64,000 bases of DNA from CAZUCE01 sp964619265 (GTDB taxonomy: Bacteria > Planctomycetota > UBA1135 > GCA-002686595), in NCBI GenBank assembly GCA_964619265.1, contig CAZUCE010000016.1, positions 1 through 64,000 on the forward strand, given 5' to 3'. The first letter of the stretch is position 1. Every line of letters starts with the position of its first letter. The translations under genes and the position numbers were made by a program. This document shows, piece after piece, positions 52,053 to 61,016 of the stretch. Below the pieces are notes generated by a model. That model made no database searches. It was not told the DNA's origin and saw only the letters and a program-made list of their open reading frames with translations.

Positions 52053-53103
52053 GCGATGCCTGGGAGAGAACCGGAGGGGAGTCCCTCAGGGACCCAGCTC
52101 GAGTCTCGCAGGTTCCCAGGCGATCGGGCGTTTCGCTTCCCCGGAAGGCCAGTCCGGCCAGCCTGGGCCAGTTCTCGGTGCCCCGGAGCGGTCCCCAGGC
52201 GCATCGCCCCAGAGAGTTCATCGGACCGGCCGGTGAGCAGCGCGGAGGTGCGTGGCGCGACCTGCGGTTTTCGAGTCGACTTCGTTCGAGCGTTCCCCCC
52301 CGGGTCCGCTCGCTCAAAGGCGAGGTGAATCTGCAGGCCGCGCGGCGCGGTTGTCAGTCAGACGACCGTTCAGGAACAGGTTCGTCGCTTGACACCCCCG
52401 GCTACGCAGCCCCCCGGCGAATCGGGACCAAACTGGCTCCAAAAAAACAGCAGGGCCGGCCCGGACCCCCCGAATCGGGAAACGCACTTCACCAAAGGCC
52501 GCGTGGCTGCATTCGGGCTAACCGCTCGGGGGTGCGTACAGCGACGCGGAGCCCGGCGAGAGGTTCGGCATCCCCCGCGCCAGCGCCTTGGACGGGGTTC
52601 CAAGGCTGTTTTCGCAATGGGGAAGTTGTGCGCCGGCCGGGAAGACCAGGTAGCGGCTTCGCTTGGATGGCAACACCCGAGTCCCGCCGGCCTGACGAAA
52701 GGCGTCGGCGAAGGCTTGCCGGGCCAGGGGAAGGATGGGGTATTGCCCATCTGGGGGGTCCGCACCCAGGTCAAGCGAGATGGTGTCCCCGCGCTGCGCC
52801 GAATTCAAAAGCCGGAGCTGGGCTACTTCCTCTAAGGAGAATCCGTTCGAGGTCAACGCTTGGACGGCTGGGGCTAGGTCGGTTGCGCAGAGGCCCGGAA
52901 TGCGCCCATGGACCTGTCGCGTGAACGGGGAGGGTCGAGCACGTCCATGGATCCCTCGATCGACCGCCTTGGACACCGCAGCTCTTCCAACTCACTGGAT
53001 TGATGCTCTTGCCCGACCGGCGGCGTAGCAAGCAAAGGCCGGGCGGATACTGACCCTAGGTGGAGCGCGATCGATAGCGAGAGCGCTCCGGCGGTGATGG
53101 AAG
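52053..53103. other. Gene-poor region between two secreted-protein genes
   Basis: About 1.05 kb with no convincing gene apart from the doubtful 52518-52976 frame. Both strands have Arg/Pro-rich shadows. Near 53062-53089 there is an imperfect hairpin, GGAGCGC to GCGCTCC with 14 bases between. Otherwise I see nothing. Confidence 0.4.
52518..52976 (-). CDS. Doubtful frame, possibly SUKH-like remnant
   Basis: A 152-residue frame whose middle reads as a plausible protein (LTSNGFSLEEVAQLRLL, then GDTISLDLGADPPDGQYPIL, then AFADAFRQAGG). The GDxIxLDL...DGxYPI...FADAF spacing recalls the C-terminal half of SMI1/KNR4 (SUKH) domains. The flanking parts are low-complexity and the N-terminus is not convincing. 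It could be a decayed gene or chance. No toxin partner is nearby. Confidence 0.25.
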   Translation of the reverse strand: MSKAVDRGIHGRARPSPFTRQVHGRIPGLCATDLAPAVQALTSNGFSLEEVAQLRLLNSAQRGDTISLDLGADPPDGQYPILPLARQAFADAFRQAGGTRVLPSKRSRYLVFPAGAQLPHCENSLGTPSKALARGMPNLSPGSASLYAPPSG

Positions 53104-53144
53104 AGCTCGGTACGGTGCCAGAGGGCCCGTCACCGTACCGAGCT
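53104..53144 (-). terminator. Hairpin downstream of secreted protein gene
   Basis: A perfect 14-bp stem, AGCTCGGTACGGTG (53104-53117) with its complement at 53131-53144, and a 13-base loop, lies 10 bases after the stop of the 53154-54857 gene. On the minus strand it is not followed by a T-run, so termination is likely but not certain. Confidence 0.6.
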
Positions 53145-53153
53145 GTTCATTCG

Positions 53154-54857
53154 CTAGTTCCCTAGGGAGAGCTCCCAGGTTTGTGCGATGTTGATGTCGA
53201 TGGCAAGGGGAGTCTGCCTGAAGCCATGGACCCTGGCCTGGGCGCGCAAATCGACCGAACTGAGCGGTTCGTAGGGGAAACTAAACTCGGCTGATTGCGA
53301 GTCGGCGAGGACTAAGATGGGAGGGGCTGTGAAGAAGTTGAGTTGTTGCAGCGGAATCGGCAGGAGGCTCGGTTCCGCTATAGCGAAATCGAACTCGATT
53401 AGACCGAGGTCGTAGCCGGATAGATCGATTCCGGTAGCCGTCAGGAGGAGGCTCTGCTGTTCCTGTCCGTTCTGGGGTTGGTAGAGCAGCATGGACAGGC
53501 CGAGCTCGTTTGCGTCAAGGTCGAGCGGGATGTCGAGGGGAGTCCCCTGGTGTGAATCGAAGGTCTGCGGTGTGCCCGGAAGGGGCTCGAAGTCCGGATC
53601 GAGACGGGGATCGCGACCGCACAGACTCTTGATGTCGTCAGCACCGAGGGTTGGGCTCCCTCCCTCGACCAGGCCCAGCTTGGTGGTGGCTTGCGTTCCG
53701 CTTTCCGATTTAAGCGGCTCGGCCGTCACCAGCGCCATGGCTGACGAGCTGCTGCGCTGTGAGACCAAAATCTGGTTCACCTCTTGCCCGTCGAGGGTGC
53801 TGTCCGCGGTCAAGGAGAAGACCACGCGGGTGGGTTGGTCGGGGGCATCTCCGGGGAGCCGGAAAACGGACAAGGCGTCCAGCGCGACGTTCGTTTGGAC
53901 ACTTCCGTATAGCGCAACATGGTCGAAAGCGATCATGGGTGCGGACCAGGTGGAGCCGTTCCAGGTCATCGCGTACACGGTTCCCGCGTCGAGGGGAATC
54001 TGAACCGGAGTACCGGAACCACTAAGCCCCGTGAACGTCGATGAACCGCCCGGGTAGTAGGCTTGGATCCACTCCGAGTCGATTGTGAAATAGAAGCAGT
54101 CCCGAACCGGCTGCAAGGAGGTCGGTCCTGAGTTGGGTGTCGCGGAAATCAAGCCCATGCCCCAGTCGAGGCTGGTGATTTCTTCGGTTTGGGCAGGCGT
54201 GGCGGAGAGTCCCATCTGAAACCGGGTGTATTCCACTCGGTTGTTGTCGATCAGCAAGGACCGGATGCCCTCGCTCCCCTCGAAGGTATGGCTGAACACC
54301 CAGCCGGCGGGAGAGGGACCGGCGATCTCAATCGAGCTCGCTTGCTGCCCCACGGCTTCGTGATCCACCGTCCAAGACAGCGCGTACCAACCGAGCAGGG
54401 TGCTGGAAGCCTGCATGGTTCCGTCGTGCGACACCTCTGGCGTCACGTCCCCTCCGGTCGACATGCCGCCGAACACCGGCACGAACGGAGCGGTGGCGTC
54501 GTCCCAGGCGCTGGGCGGCGCATTCAAGAGACTCGTCGTCCAGTGGGAGAACAGCGCACTGGGGGAATAGTCCGGGTGCTGGCTGGAGGTCGGACCGAAG
54601 TCCTCCGTCGACCAAGTTCTCAAGGACCCCGACTGAAGCCCAGGGGTGCGGACTTGGAGGCGCGGAACCGGCGGTGGTGTGGTGCTGGGTGCAACGTTAG
54701 TCACCTGGGCTCCGACCGGGTGTCCGGTGAACATGCCTTGCGCCTGGGTGTGCGGAATGGCGGGCGCCTGGGTCTGGGCTATGAGTGGCGAGGACAGAGC
54801 CGCAACTAGGATGGAAGCGCCGAAATACGGAAGATTGGGGGCTTTCGCAGGGATCAT
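53154..54857 (-). CDS. Secreted protein of unknown function, in kinase operon
   Basis: A 567-residue exported protein; the signal peptide begins at ATG 54857 (LPYFGASILVAALSSPLIA). The mature part is beta-rich and of low charge, with Gly/Ser/Thr/Pro linkers (APSTTPPPVPRLQ) and several strand-type segments (YTRFQMGLSATPAQTEEI, YDLGLIEFDFAIAEPSLLP). I recognise no catalytic motif or known domain. It begins 43 bases after the kinase stop in the same direction and so probably belongs to the ECF-kinase operon; that is unusual for such pairs and suggests an exported effector. Confidence 0.65.
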   Translation of the reverse strand: MIPAKAPNLPYFGASILVAALSSPLIAQTQAPAIPHTQAQGMFTGHPVGAQVTNVAPSTTPPPVPRLQVRTPGLQSGSLRTWSTEDFGPTSSQHPDYSPSALFSHWTTSLLNAPPSAWDDATAPFVPVFGGMSTGGDVTPEVSHDGTMQASSTLLGWYALSWTVDHEAVGQQASSIEIAGPSPAGWVFSHTFEGSEGIRSLLIDNNRVEYTRFQMGLSATPAQTEEITSLDWGMGLISATPNSGPTSLQPVRDCFYFTIDSEWIQAYYPGGSSTFTGLSGSGTPVQIPLDAGTVYAMTWNGSTWSAPMIAFDHVALYGSVQTNVALDALSVFRLPGDAPDQPTRVVFSLTADSTLDGQEVNQILVSQRSSSSAMALVTAEPLKSESGTQATTKLGLVEGGSPTLGADDIKSLCGRDPRLDPDFEPLPGTPQTFDSHQGTPLDIPLDLDANELGLSMLLYQPQNGQEQQSLLLTATGIDLSGYDLGLIEFDFAIAEPSLLPIPLQQLNFFTAPPILVLADSQSAEFSFPYEPLSSVDLRAQARVHGFRQTPLAIDINIAQTWELSLGN

Positions 54858-54900
54858 GGTGAATCGGGAGAGAGGTAGAAAACCGATAGGGTTGGCGGGG

Positions 54901-57456
54901 TTATAGGTCCGAGGTCGTGAGACGGGTGGTTCCTGCAAGTTCAATTTCGAGGGCTTCCAAGACCTTGCTAAGGGCTTGCATGGGCGCTGGATCCAGATGC
55001 TCGGGCAGCACGTTGCGGAGCATGGTCAGTCGCCACATCGCACGCACGTCCTGACTGAACTCGTTAGCGAGTCGTTCGGCCAGAGCTTGCTCATCATCGT
55101 TCTCTAAAGCGTCTAGGACGCCTGACAGGAACTGAAGCGATCGCGGATCGCCCTTCGCTTTGCCGGCAGCCAGATGCTGACGCGCAGCGAGGATCGCCTG
55201 CGTCAAGGCTTGCGAGCGGCGTTGGTTGGGATTTCCATCGATCCAGAGGTTGAGCGCACGATAGGTCTCGACCTCGGCGCGTAGCGACTCTGCCCAGCCG
55301 GGGTGTACTCGCGTTACGGCGCCGGCGTTTTGATCGACGACCTGGAGGGCTGCATCGAAGGCCCCTTCGGCGATGTTCATGAGGAGCATCGTGCGCACCG
55401 GCTTGCTGTCGGACGGTCGCAGCTCATTTGCGATTCGAAGGTTCTCGCGAGCCACGTCGTTGCGACCGACCACAAAAGCAGCCCAACCCACGTTGGTTCG
55501 GTTGACGTGGGTGCGCGGCGCAAGCTGGACGCCCTCGAGTCCGGCTTCGAGAGCACTGGTCGAGGCGTTTGCGGCCGATAGGGCGTAGCAAGCGAAGTGC
55601 GCGGTAGAGGCGGTTCGGTCACCAAGTCGGCTCTCGAGTTGAAGCACGTCCTCATGGAGTTCGAGCGCCTTCTTGAAGCGTTCAAACGGAGCGAAGCGGC
55701 CAAACTCCACCAGAGCGAACGAAAGTTCTTCCGCGTGCGGAATCGCTTCGCGTACCTCTTCGTCTAGCAGCTCGAGGGCGTCGGCGTCTTCGAAATCGCG
55801 GAGGTGGTGGTAGCCCCGCAGATAACGATCGCGGAGGGTTTCAGGCTCCGGGAGACCTTCAAGGTCGAGTTGGACCTCGCCTGCTGGAAGCAGCGAGGCG
55901 GCCTCGTACCGTTCGGCGAGCGACTCGGCGAAACCGGTTGCTTGGTGGCCTGCGACCCTGCGCATGTCGCGGGCCGCTCCCTCGAAATCGCCGTGGTCGA
56001 AGCGGAAGGAAGCTCGAAGCAGGAGGGTCGGGAGCGGGTCGAGACTCACGTTCGCTGCACGATCCAGGAGATCCTCCAGGGCGGCACGGTCGGCCTCGTG
56101 CAGGTAGGTCCGGTTCTCGTGATAGACGATCGTGAAGTTCGGCGGGAATTGTCGATAGAGCTGAAACCACTCGGCCTGTTGTTGATCGAGGTGCCAGCGC
56201 CTGGCGAGCGTGGCAATTGCGATCGCTCCCAGCAAAATCAGAGCGCCTATCGCGCCCTGCGCGGCCTTGGACCGGCGAGCCTTTCGCCAGGCGCGAGCCA
56301 CCGGGGAGATCGGCCGGGCTCGAACCGGTTGGTGGTCGAGAAACGCAAGGAGGTCCTGCTCGAGCTCGGCGGCCGAGGCGTATCGGTCGCGGGCGCTGCG
56401 ACTCATCCCCTTTTCGACGATGGCGACCAGGTCGCGGGGCAGAGACGGGTTCTTGCGGACCAGGGGTTCCGGGGGCCGCGTTGCGACCTTCGCGAGGATG
56501 GTGGTCGCTGTCCCCTGGTAGGGCGGCTCGAGCGTCAGGAGACAGTAGAGCACCGCCCCGAGGCCATATACATCGGACCGGGCCGTAGCGCGGGCTTGCT
56601 GGCTGAGGAGTTCGGGGTCGAGGTAGGCGGGAGTGCCAATGCTCGACTGCAAGCTGCTGACGGGAGCAGCAGCGTCCTGGAGCGGCTGTTCTTGGAGGGC
56701 AATGCCGAAGTCGAGCAAGACGGCTCGACCGTCCCGCCGAACCATCACGTTGCTCGGCTTGACGTCGCGATGCACGACTCCGGCGGCGTGGGCTACCGAC
56801 AGGCCCGAGGCCAGCTCCGCGACCCACCGAGTCACCACGCGAATGTAGTTCTCACGGCCCTCCAGCGGAAAACCGAGGGCTTTTTCCAGGGCGCCTGGCG
56901 GAACGGGGCGATCCGGCGCGCCCGGTGAGTCAACTGGCTTCTTGAGCGTGGTCACCAGGGCTCCGAGGTCGCGCCCGTCGATGAGCTCCATGACGAGAAA
57001 GGCCTCGCCCTGTTGGGTGGTGCCCCTGTCATGAATAGCGAGGACCGAGGCGTGCTCGACGCTGGCCATGGACCGCGCCTCGCGCTCGAAGCGTTGCCGC
57101 GCTCGCTCCTGGTCCAACAGGCCGTGACGGAGGACTTTGAGCGCCACTTCGCGCCCGAGCTCTCCGTCCTGCGCCTGGTAAACGACGCCCATGGCGCCCG
57201 CTCCTAAGCGGCGCAGGATGCGATAGCGATCGGCGATCAGCGTGCCGATCCTCACGTCGGCTCCCAGGGCTTCGTTCAGGGTCTGCGGCAGGGCGTCGGC
57301 TTCCGCGACGGCTTGGCGCACGCGCTCTTTCTCCGCAGGCTGAGCAGCGCAGGCTTCCTCGAGCCAGTTGCTCACGCCCTCGTCCCGCAGGCAAAGAGCT
57401 TGGGTCACGAGCTCTTGCAGGGAGGGGTCGATTCGATCGCTCGTGGGGGCAGTCAC
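54901..57456 (-). CDS. Pkn-type Ser/Thr protein kinase with TM helix
   Basis: An 851-residue kinase. Catalytic-domain motifs: Gly loop LGAGAMGVVYQA (about residue 85), VALKVL (Lys), VVHRDVKPSNVMV (about residue 228), LLDFGIAL (DFG), and TPAYLDPELL. A TM helix at about residues 398-422 (AIGALILLGAIAIATLA) separates it from a C-terminal about 420-residue helical domain facing outwards, with no PASTA repeats. Its ATG overlaps the ECF sigma stop in ATGA. ECF-kinase pairs are a known planctomycete arrangement, and the kinase probably phosphorylates the sigma factor or its partners. Confidence 0.93.
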   Translation of the reverse strand: MTAPTSDRIDPSLQELVTQALCLRDEGVSNWLEEACAAQPAEKERVRQAVAEADALPQTLNEALGADVRIGTLIADRYRILRRLGAGAMGVVYQAQDGELGREVALKVLRHGLLDQERARQRFEREARSMASVEHASVLAIHDRGTTQQGEAFLVMELIDGRDLGALVTTLKKPVDSPGAPDRPVPPGALEKALGFPLEGRENYIRVVTRWVAELASGLSVAHAAGVVHRDVKPSNVMVRRDGRAVLLDFGIALQEQPLQDAAAPVSSLQSSIGTPAYLDPELLSQQARATARSDVYGLGAVLYCLLTLEPPYQGTATTILAKVATRPPEPLVRKNPSLPRDLVAIVEKGMSRSARDRYASAAELEQDLLAFLDHQPVRARPISPVARAWRKARRSKAAQGAIGALILLGAIAIATLARRWHLDQQQAEWFQLYRQFPPNFTIVYHENRTYLHEADRAALEDLLDRAANVSLDPLPTLLLRASFRFDHGDFEGAARDMRRVAGHQATGFAESLAERYEAASLLPAGEVQLDLEGLPEPETLRDRYLRGYHHLRDFEDADALELLDEEVREAIPHAEELSFALVEFGRFAPFERFKKALELHEDVLQLESRLGDRTASTAHFACYALSAANASTSALEAGLEGVQLAPRTHVNRTNVGWAAFVVGRNDVARENLRIANELRPSDSKPVRTMLLMNIAEGAFDAALQVVDQNAGAVTRVHPGWAESLRAEVETYRALNLWIDGNPNQRRSQALTQAILAARQHLAAGKAKGDPRSLQFLSGVLDALENDDEQALAERLANEFSQDVRAMWRLTMLRNVLPEHLDPAPMQALSKVLEALEIELAGTTRLTTSDL

Positions 57457-58121
57457 TGCGGGGCGTCTGGGTTGTCGCGGGAACTCGACATCAGGAGAAC
57501 CAGACGAGATTGGGCGGCGAAGAAGGCCCGACGGGCTGTGGATTCAGAGCCGAGGCCGAGGTGTTCGGCTAGCTCTCGAAAGGACAGTCCGCCTTCGATT
57601 CTCCCTCGGACGAGGTATCGCTCTTTGTCGTCGAGCACTTGTAGGTTTTCGGCCAGTCGGAGGAAATCTTCCTCGCGCGTCGCCGCCTGGGCCGGGTCCG
57701 TGGCGGTGCCTGGTATGTAAGCGTCGGCCCCCTCGGGAAGTTGACCCATGACGCGCCCGTCGCGACAACCCGCTTCGTGAAAACGGATCGAGTCGACGAT
57801 GCGATTGCGAACCACCATGGCCAACCATCCGCAAAAGCCTTGCTCGGTCTCCCCGAAGAACTTGTTGAGGTCCTTGAGAACACTGGCGAACACCTCTTGG
57901 ACGAGGTCTCCCGTGCTAAACCTGGCGCGCAGCCAAGGACGCCCGGTTCGCACATCCCTCGCCAAGCGCTCGTGAACGAGGGTCTCGACTTGGGGGTAGA
58001 AGCGTTCGACCAAGACTTCTATGGCCTCGGAGCTTCCCTTTTGGGCTCGTTCCAGGATTTCAAGAAACGACCCTTCGGATTCCGGGGAAGGCTCCGGGTC
58101 ATGAGTGAATTGCATGTGCAT
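57453..58121 (-). CDS. ECF sigma factor, kinase-associated
   Basis: A 222-residue sigma factor. Region 2 motifs: LVERFYPQVETLVHERL, TGDLVQEVFASVL, CGWLAMVVRNRIVDSIRFHE. Region 4 motifs: LQVLDDKERYLVRGRIEGGLSFRELAEHLGLGSESTARRAFF. It overlaps the Ser/Thr kinase gene by 4 bases downstream and lacks a membrane anti-sigma factor next door. This matches kinase-controlled ECF groups of planctomycetes. Start ATG 58121; ATG 58115 is also possible. Confidence 0.9.
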   Translation of the reverse strand: MHMQFTHDPEPSPESEGSFLEILERAQKGSSEAIEVLVERFYPQVETLVHERLARDVRTGRPWLRARFSTGDLVQEVFASVLKDLNKFFGETEQGFCGWLAMVVRNRIVDSIRFHEAGCRDGRVMGQLPEGADAYIPGTATDPAQAATREEDFLRLAENLQVLDDKERYLVRGRIEGGLSFRELAEHLGLGSESTARRAFFAAQSRLVLLMSSSRDNPDAPQ

Positions 58122-58554
58122 ACGGGGGCGAAGGACGTGTTCGAGACCGCGAGCCTGCGCAGATTCCCATGGCGGCCATCCGTTGAGGTTCCTTCAGGAA
58201 TTCTCGCCCTTTTCTACCCTTCAGGCGCGGGAAGTTGCCGCTACCGGCGCCCACCTTGGCGGGTCAATTTAGGGGTATACCCTTAACCTGCCTTGGCCTT
58301 GGCCACGGTGCGCCGGAATCCGGGTCCCAGGCGCAACAGAACGATTTGGGAGAGAGCCTCGACCGAGGCTAAATCCAAGGGCGGCCTAGCCTGCGATGGA
58401 TTGCACGCGCAGACCGAAGCACGCACCCGAGCCCCCGCCTCACCCGGGTTGGCGGGGGGGCTCAGGGGGTCTCTCACCGAAACCGCTGATCCCGGGCCAC
58501 CCGCTGCAGGTCCAGTCCGCTAGCGAAGGACCGAACCCCGAAAGCCGCATCCGC
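58122..58554. other. Intergenic region upstream of ECF sigma
   Basis: About 430 bases, minus-strand promoter side. The palindrome GGGTATACCC (58273-58282), flanked by AG and TTAA, stands out as a possible operator or promoter core; it is about 155 bases upstream of the sigma start. The rest shows no gene. Confidence 0.4.
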
Positions 58555-59661
58555 CTAACGGCCGACTTGGAGGAGTTCGTCCAGGACCTTGGCGACCTCT
58601 TCGAGGTCCCACTCGATTCCGAATTGCCCTTGCCCGGGCCGGACGAGACTGACGAAGCGCAAGGTGCCGGCGCGGGCTTTTTTGTCGGTGCCCATGGCAT
58701 GGACCAATTGCTGGCCGGTTACCGAGGTGCCGGGGTGACGGCGAGCGAGCTCGGCGGGGCTAGCTGGAAGTCCGAGTTGGCGGGCGAGCCTGCCGATGCG
58801 CTCGGGGAGGGTCGCGTCTTCGAGCGGACCGAGGCGCTGGCTCACGGCGAGGGCGGCTCCGATGCCGGCGGCGACGGCAAGGCCGTGGGGGATGAGTCCG
58901 TAGCCGTAGTGGAGTTCGATCGCGTGACCAAACGTGTGTCCAAGGTTGAGCAGTTCGCGTTCCCCGCGCTCCTGTTCGTCGGCCGTGACGACGTTGGCCT
59001 TGAAGCGGACGCAGCGTGCAATCGTGTCGGCTACGGGTTCGGCGTTGGCTTGGACGTCCGGCTGGCGAAGGCTCGCGGCGTGACTCTCAAGCGCGGCTAG
59101 ATCTTCTTCTCCCGAGAGAACGGCGCTTTTGAGGACCTCGCCGAGTCCGGAGCGCCACTGCTCGTCCGGCAGGGTGGGCAGCCAGCGCGTGTCGCACAAG
59201 ACGGCGAGTGGCGCGTAGATGCGGCCGACGAGGTTCTTGCCCGCCCGCAGGTTCACGGCGGTCTTGCCGCCCACGGAGGCGTCGACTTGCGCGAGGAGGG
59301 TCGTTGGGAGATGGACCACGTCGATGCCACGCAGGTGAAGGGCGGCGGCGAGTCCGCCCAGGTCGCAGGCCGCTCCGCCTCCGAAGGTCACCAGAACGCT
59401 GTCGCGATCCAGGCCCTGTTGGGCGAGTTGTTCGAGAAGCTCGCCGAGCGTTCCGAATTCCTTGGCGGCTTCGCCCTGCGGAACGCGCGTGGCACGGTCT
59501 GTCAGAGCTTGGGGCAGGGCCGAGCCGTGGAGCTCAAGGACATGTTCGTCCGCCACCAAATGGGCGCGACGGCCCTCTAGAAGCTCTTCCAGGCGCTCTA
59601 GGCAGCCTTCTCCGACCCACACCGGGCAACGGGTGGGGCCGGCATGAATCCGTTCTTGCAC
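58555..59661 (-). CDS. aroB: 3-Dehydroquinate synthase
   Basis: AroB closes DAHP to 3-dehydroquinate in the shikimate pathway, using NAD and zinc. The 368-residue protein has FGGGAACDLGGLAAALHLRGIDVVHLPTTLLAQVDASVGGKT, HFRLGEVLKSAV-like GLGEVLKSAVLSGE (Glu), and the zinc His residues in LNLGHTFGHAIELH. A C-terminal segment HAMGTDKKARAGTLRFV matches too. GTG start (59661). It follows the two-TM protein by 2 bases, so this is the third gene of the GATase-TM-aroB unit. Confidence 0.96.
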   Translation of the reverse strand: MQERIHAGPTRCPVWVGEGCLERLEELLEGRRAHLVADEHVLELHGSALPQALTDRATRVPQGEAAKEFGTLGELLEQLAQQGLDRDSVLVTFGGGAACDLGGLAAALHLRGIDVVHLPTTLLAQVDASVGGKTAVNLRAGKNLVGRIYAPLAVLCDTRWLPTLPDEQWRSGLGEVLKSAVLSGEEDLAALESHAASLRQPDVQANAEPVADTIARCVRFKANVVTADEQERGERELLNLGHTFGHAIELHYGYGLIPHGLAVAAGIGAALAVSQRLGPLEDATLPERIGRLARQLGLPASPAELARRHPGTSVTGQQLVHAMGTDKKARAGTLRFVSLVRPGQGQFGIEWDLEEVAKVLDELLQVGR

Positions 59662-59663
59662 GG

Positions 59664-61016
59664 TCAGGCGCCCTGACCGGCGAGGCTCTTCTCGCGACGA
59701 ATTCGCTTTCGTTCGAGCAGCTTTTTCTGCAGCTCCTCGGATTTGCGCTTGTCGCGCTGGACGAGGATCGCGATCAAGCCAGCCATCAAGGCGGTGAGGC
59801 CCAGGAAGGCCCCGAGGATGTAACCCAGCAGTGGGCTCTCCTCGGGCACGAATTTGGAGAGCTCGTAGCCGGCGAAGACGGGCACGACGCGGCGCGTGTT
59901 CTCGGATGTCGTGTAGGCCATGTTGCGCAGGTAGATCACACGGCCGTTGACGAGCGACCCGACTCCCAGATGCTCACGTTCGCCGGGAGCGATCACGTGC
60001 AGCAAAGGCTCGTGCCGAGTCCACTCTTGATTGGCGATCCAGGCCTCGGTGCGGTGCGAAAGGCCGGCCGCGTTCTCACCGGTCTTCAGAACCTTCATGC
60101 CCTGCATCTTGCTGACCGGCAGGATGAATGGCTGGCCGCGGAAAGCCTCGCCGCTTCGGGTGATCTCCGACATGGTCGGGCCGTCGAGCGTCGGGGCCGC
60201 CGCCCAGTCGATGGCGTCCTCCGGCATGTCGCGCATGAGCGCAAGCATCCGCCACTGGAGGAGTTCGGGCATCGGCGTCGCGGACTCGAGCGTGTCGTCG
60301 GTCAGGCCGAGGATCAGCAGCTTCTCCGCCTCGAAGTCGGCGACCTCGCCGAAGTCTTCGAACGAGCGGGTCAAGCGCGGCGCAACGACCAGCGGCGCTT
60401 CGATCCACTCGCCATTGCCCAGGTCTTCTTCGGCGAAGAACTTGAAGAACATTCCGTCGACCCGCACCCAGTCGCCGACTTCGACCGGTTTTTCGGTCTG
60501 CTGAAGGGTCACGAAGTAAGCGGGCTCGCCCGTGACGGTCCACAGGCGCCCGAACCAGTCGTTCACGCGGCCGGGGCCCTCGCTGCGCGAACGGATTTCC
60601 TCGACCTTGCCGCGCACGGTGACCAGCTCGCCGCGCAGGGCGGCGGGGTTGTCGCGGAACGAGTCGAAAGTTGCGGGACCGAGTTGAATGGTCTCGAGCT
60701 GTTCGAAGTGGGCGGGCAACAGTCGGCGAGTGACGGCCTTGGTGACCTCGAGCTCCGAACGCTCGAGCTGCACGCGTTGTTCAGGCGTGGAGTCGAGGAC
60801 GCCCTCGAAGGTTCCATCGGGCGCCTCTGGAACCTGCAAGATCGCTTCGGCTGGAGTCGCTTGCGCCAGGGGCTCTTGGGCCGGCTTGCGCATCTTGTTT
60901 TGCTGGTAAACAAGCGCACCGCCGAGCACGAGCAGCGTGGCGCCCATGATCATCAGTTTCGCCTTCGGGTTTCCGCCGGAAGGTCGAGCGAGTTCGGCTC
61001 CTTTGAATTGTCTCAT
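59664..61016 (-). CDS. Two-TM protein with OB-like middle, unknown function
   Basis: A 450-residue protein: TM1 near residues 20-38 (KLMIMGATLLVLGGALVYQ) and TM2 near 400-425 (LLGYILGAFLGLTALMAGLIAI), with a long domain between and a basic helical tail (KRKSEELQKKLLERKRIRR). The middle contains a strand-rich part, TVRGKVEEIRSRSEG, FVTLQQTEKPVEVGDWVRVDGMFFKF, resembling an OB fold, and a second, similar one at GSLVNGRVIYLRN. Not recognised as any named family. ATG 61016 overlaps the GATase stop in ATGA, and aroB follows. It may be a membrane-bound ligand- or nucleic-acid-like binding protein; unknown. Confidence 0.7.
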   Translation of the reverse strand: MRQFKGAELARPSGGNPKAKLMIMGATLLVLGGALVYQQNKMRKPAQEPLAQATPAEAILQVPEAPDGTFEGVLDSTPEQRVQLERSELEVTKAVTRRLLPAHFEQLETIQLGPATFDSFRDNPAALRGELVTVRGKVEEIRSRSEGPGRVNDWFGRLWTVTGEPAYFVTLQQTEKPVEVGDWVRVDGMFFKFFAEEDLGNGEWIEAPLVVAPRLTRSFEDFGEVADFEAEKLLILGLTDDTLESATPMPELLQWRMLALMRDMPEDAIDWAAAPTLDGPTMSEITRSGEAFRGQPFILPVSKMQGMKVLKTGENAAGLSHRTEAWIANQEWTRHEPLLHVIAPGEREHLGVGSLVNGRVIYLRNMAYTTSENTRRVVPVFAGYELSKFVPEESPLLGYILGAFLGLTALMAGLIAILVQRDKRKSEELQKKLLERKRIRREKSLAGQGA

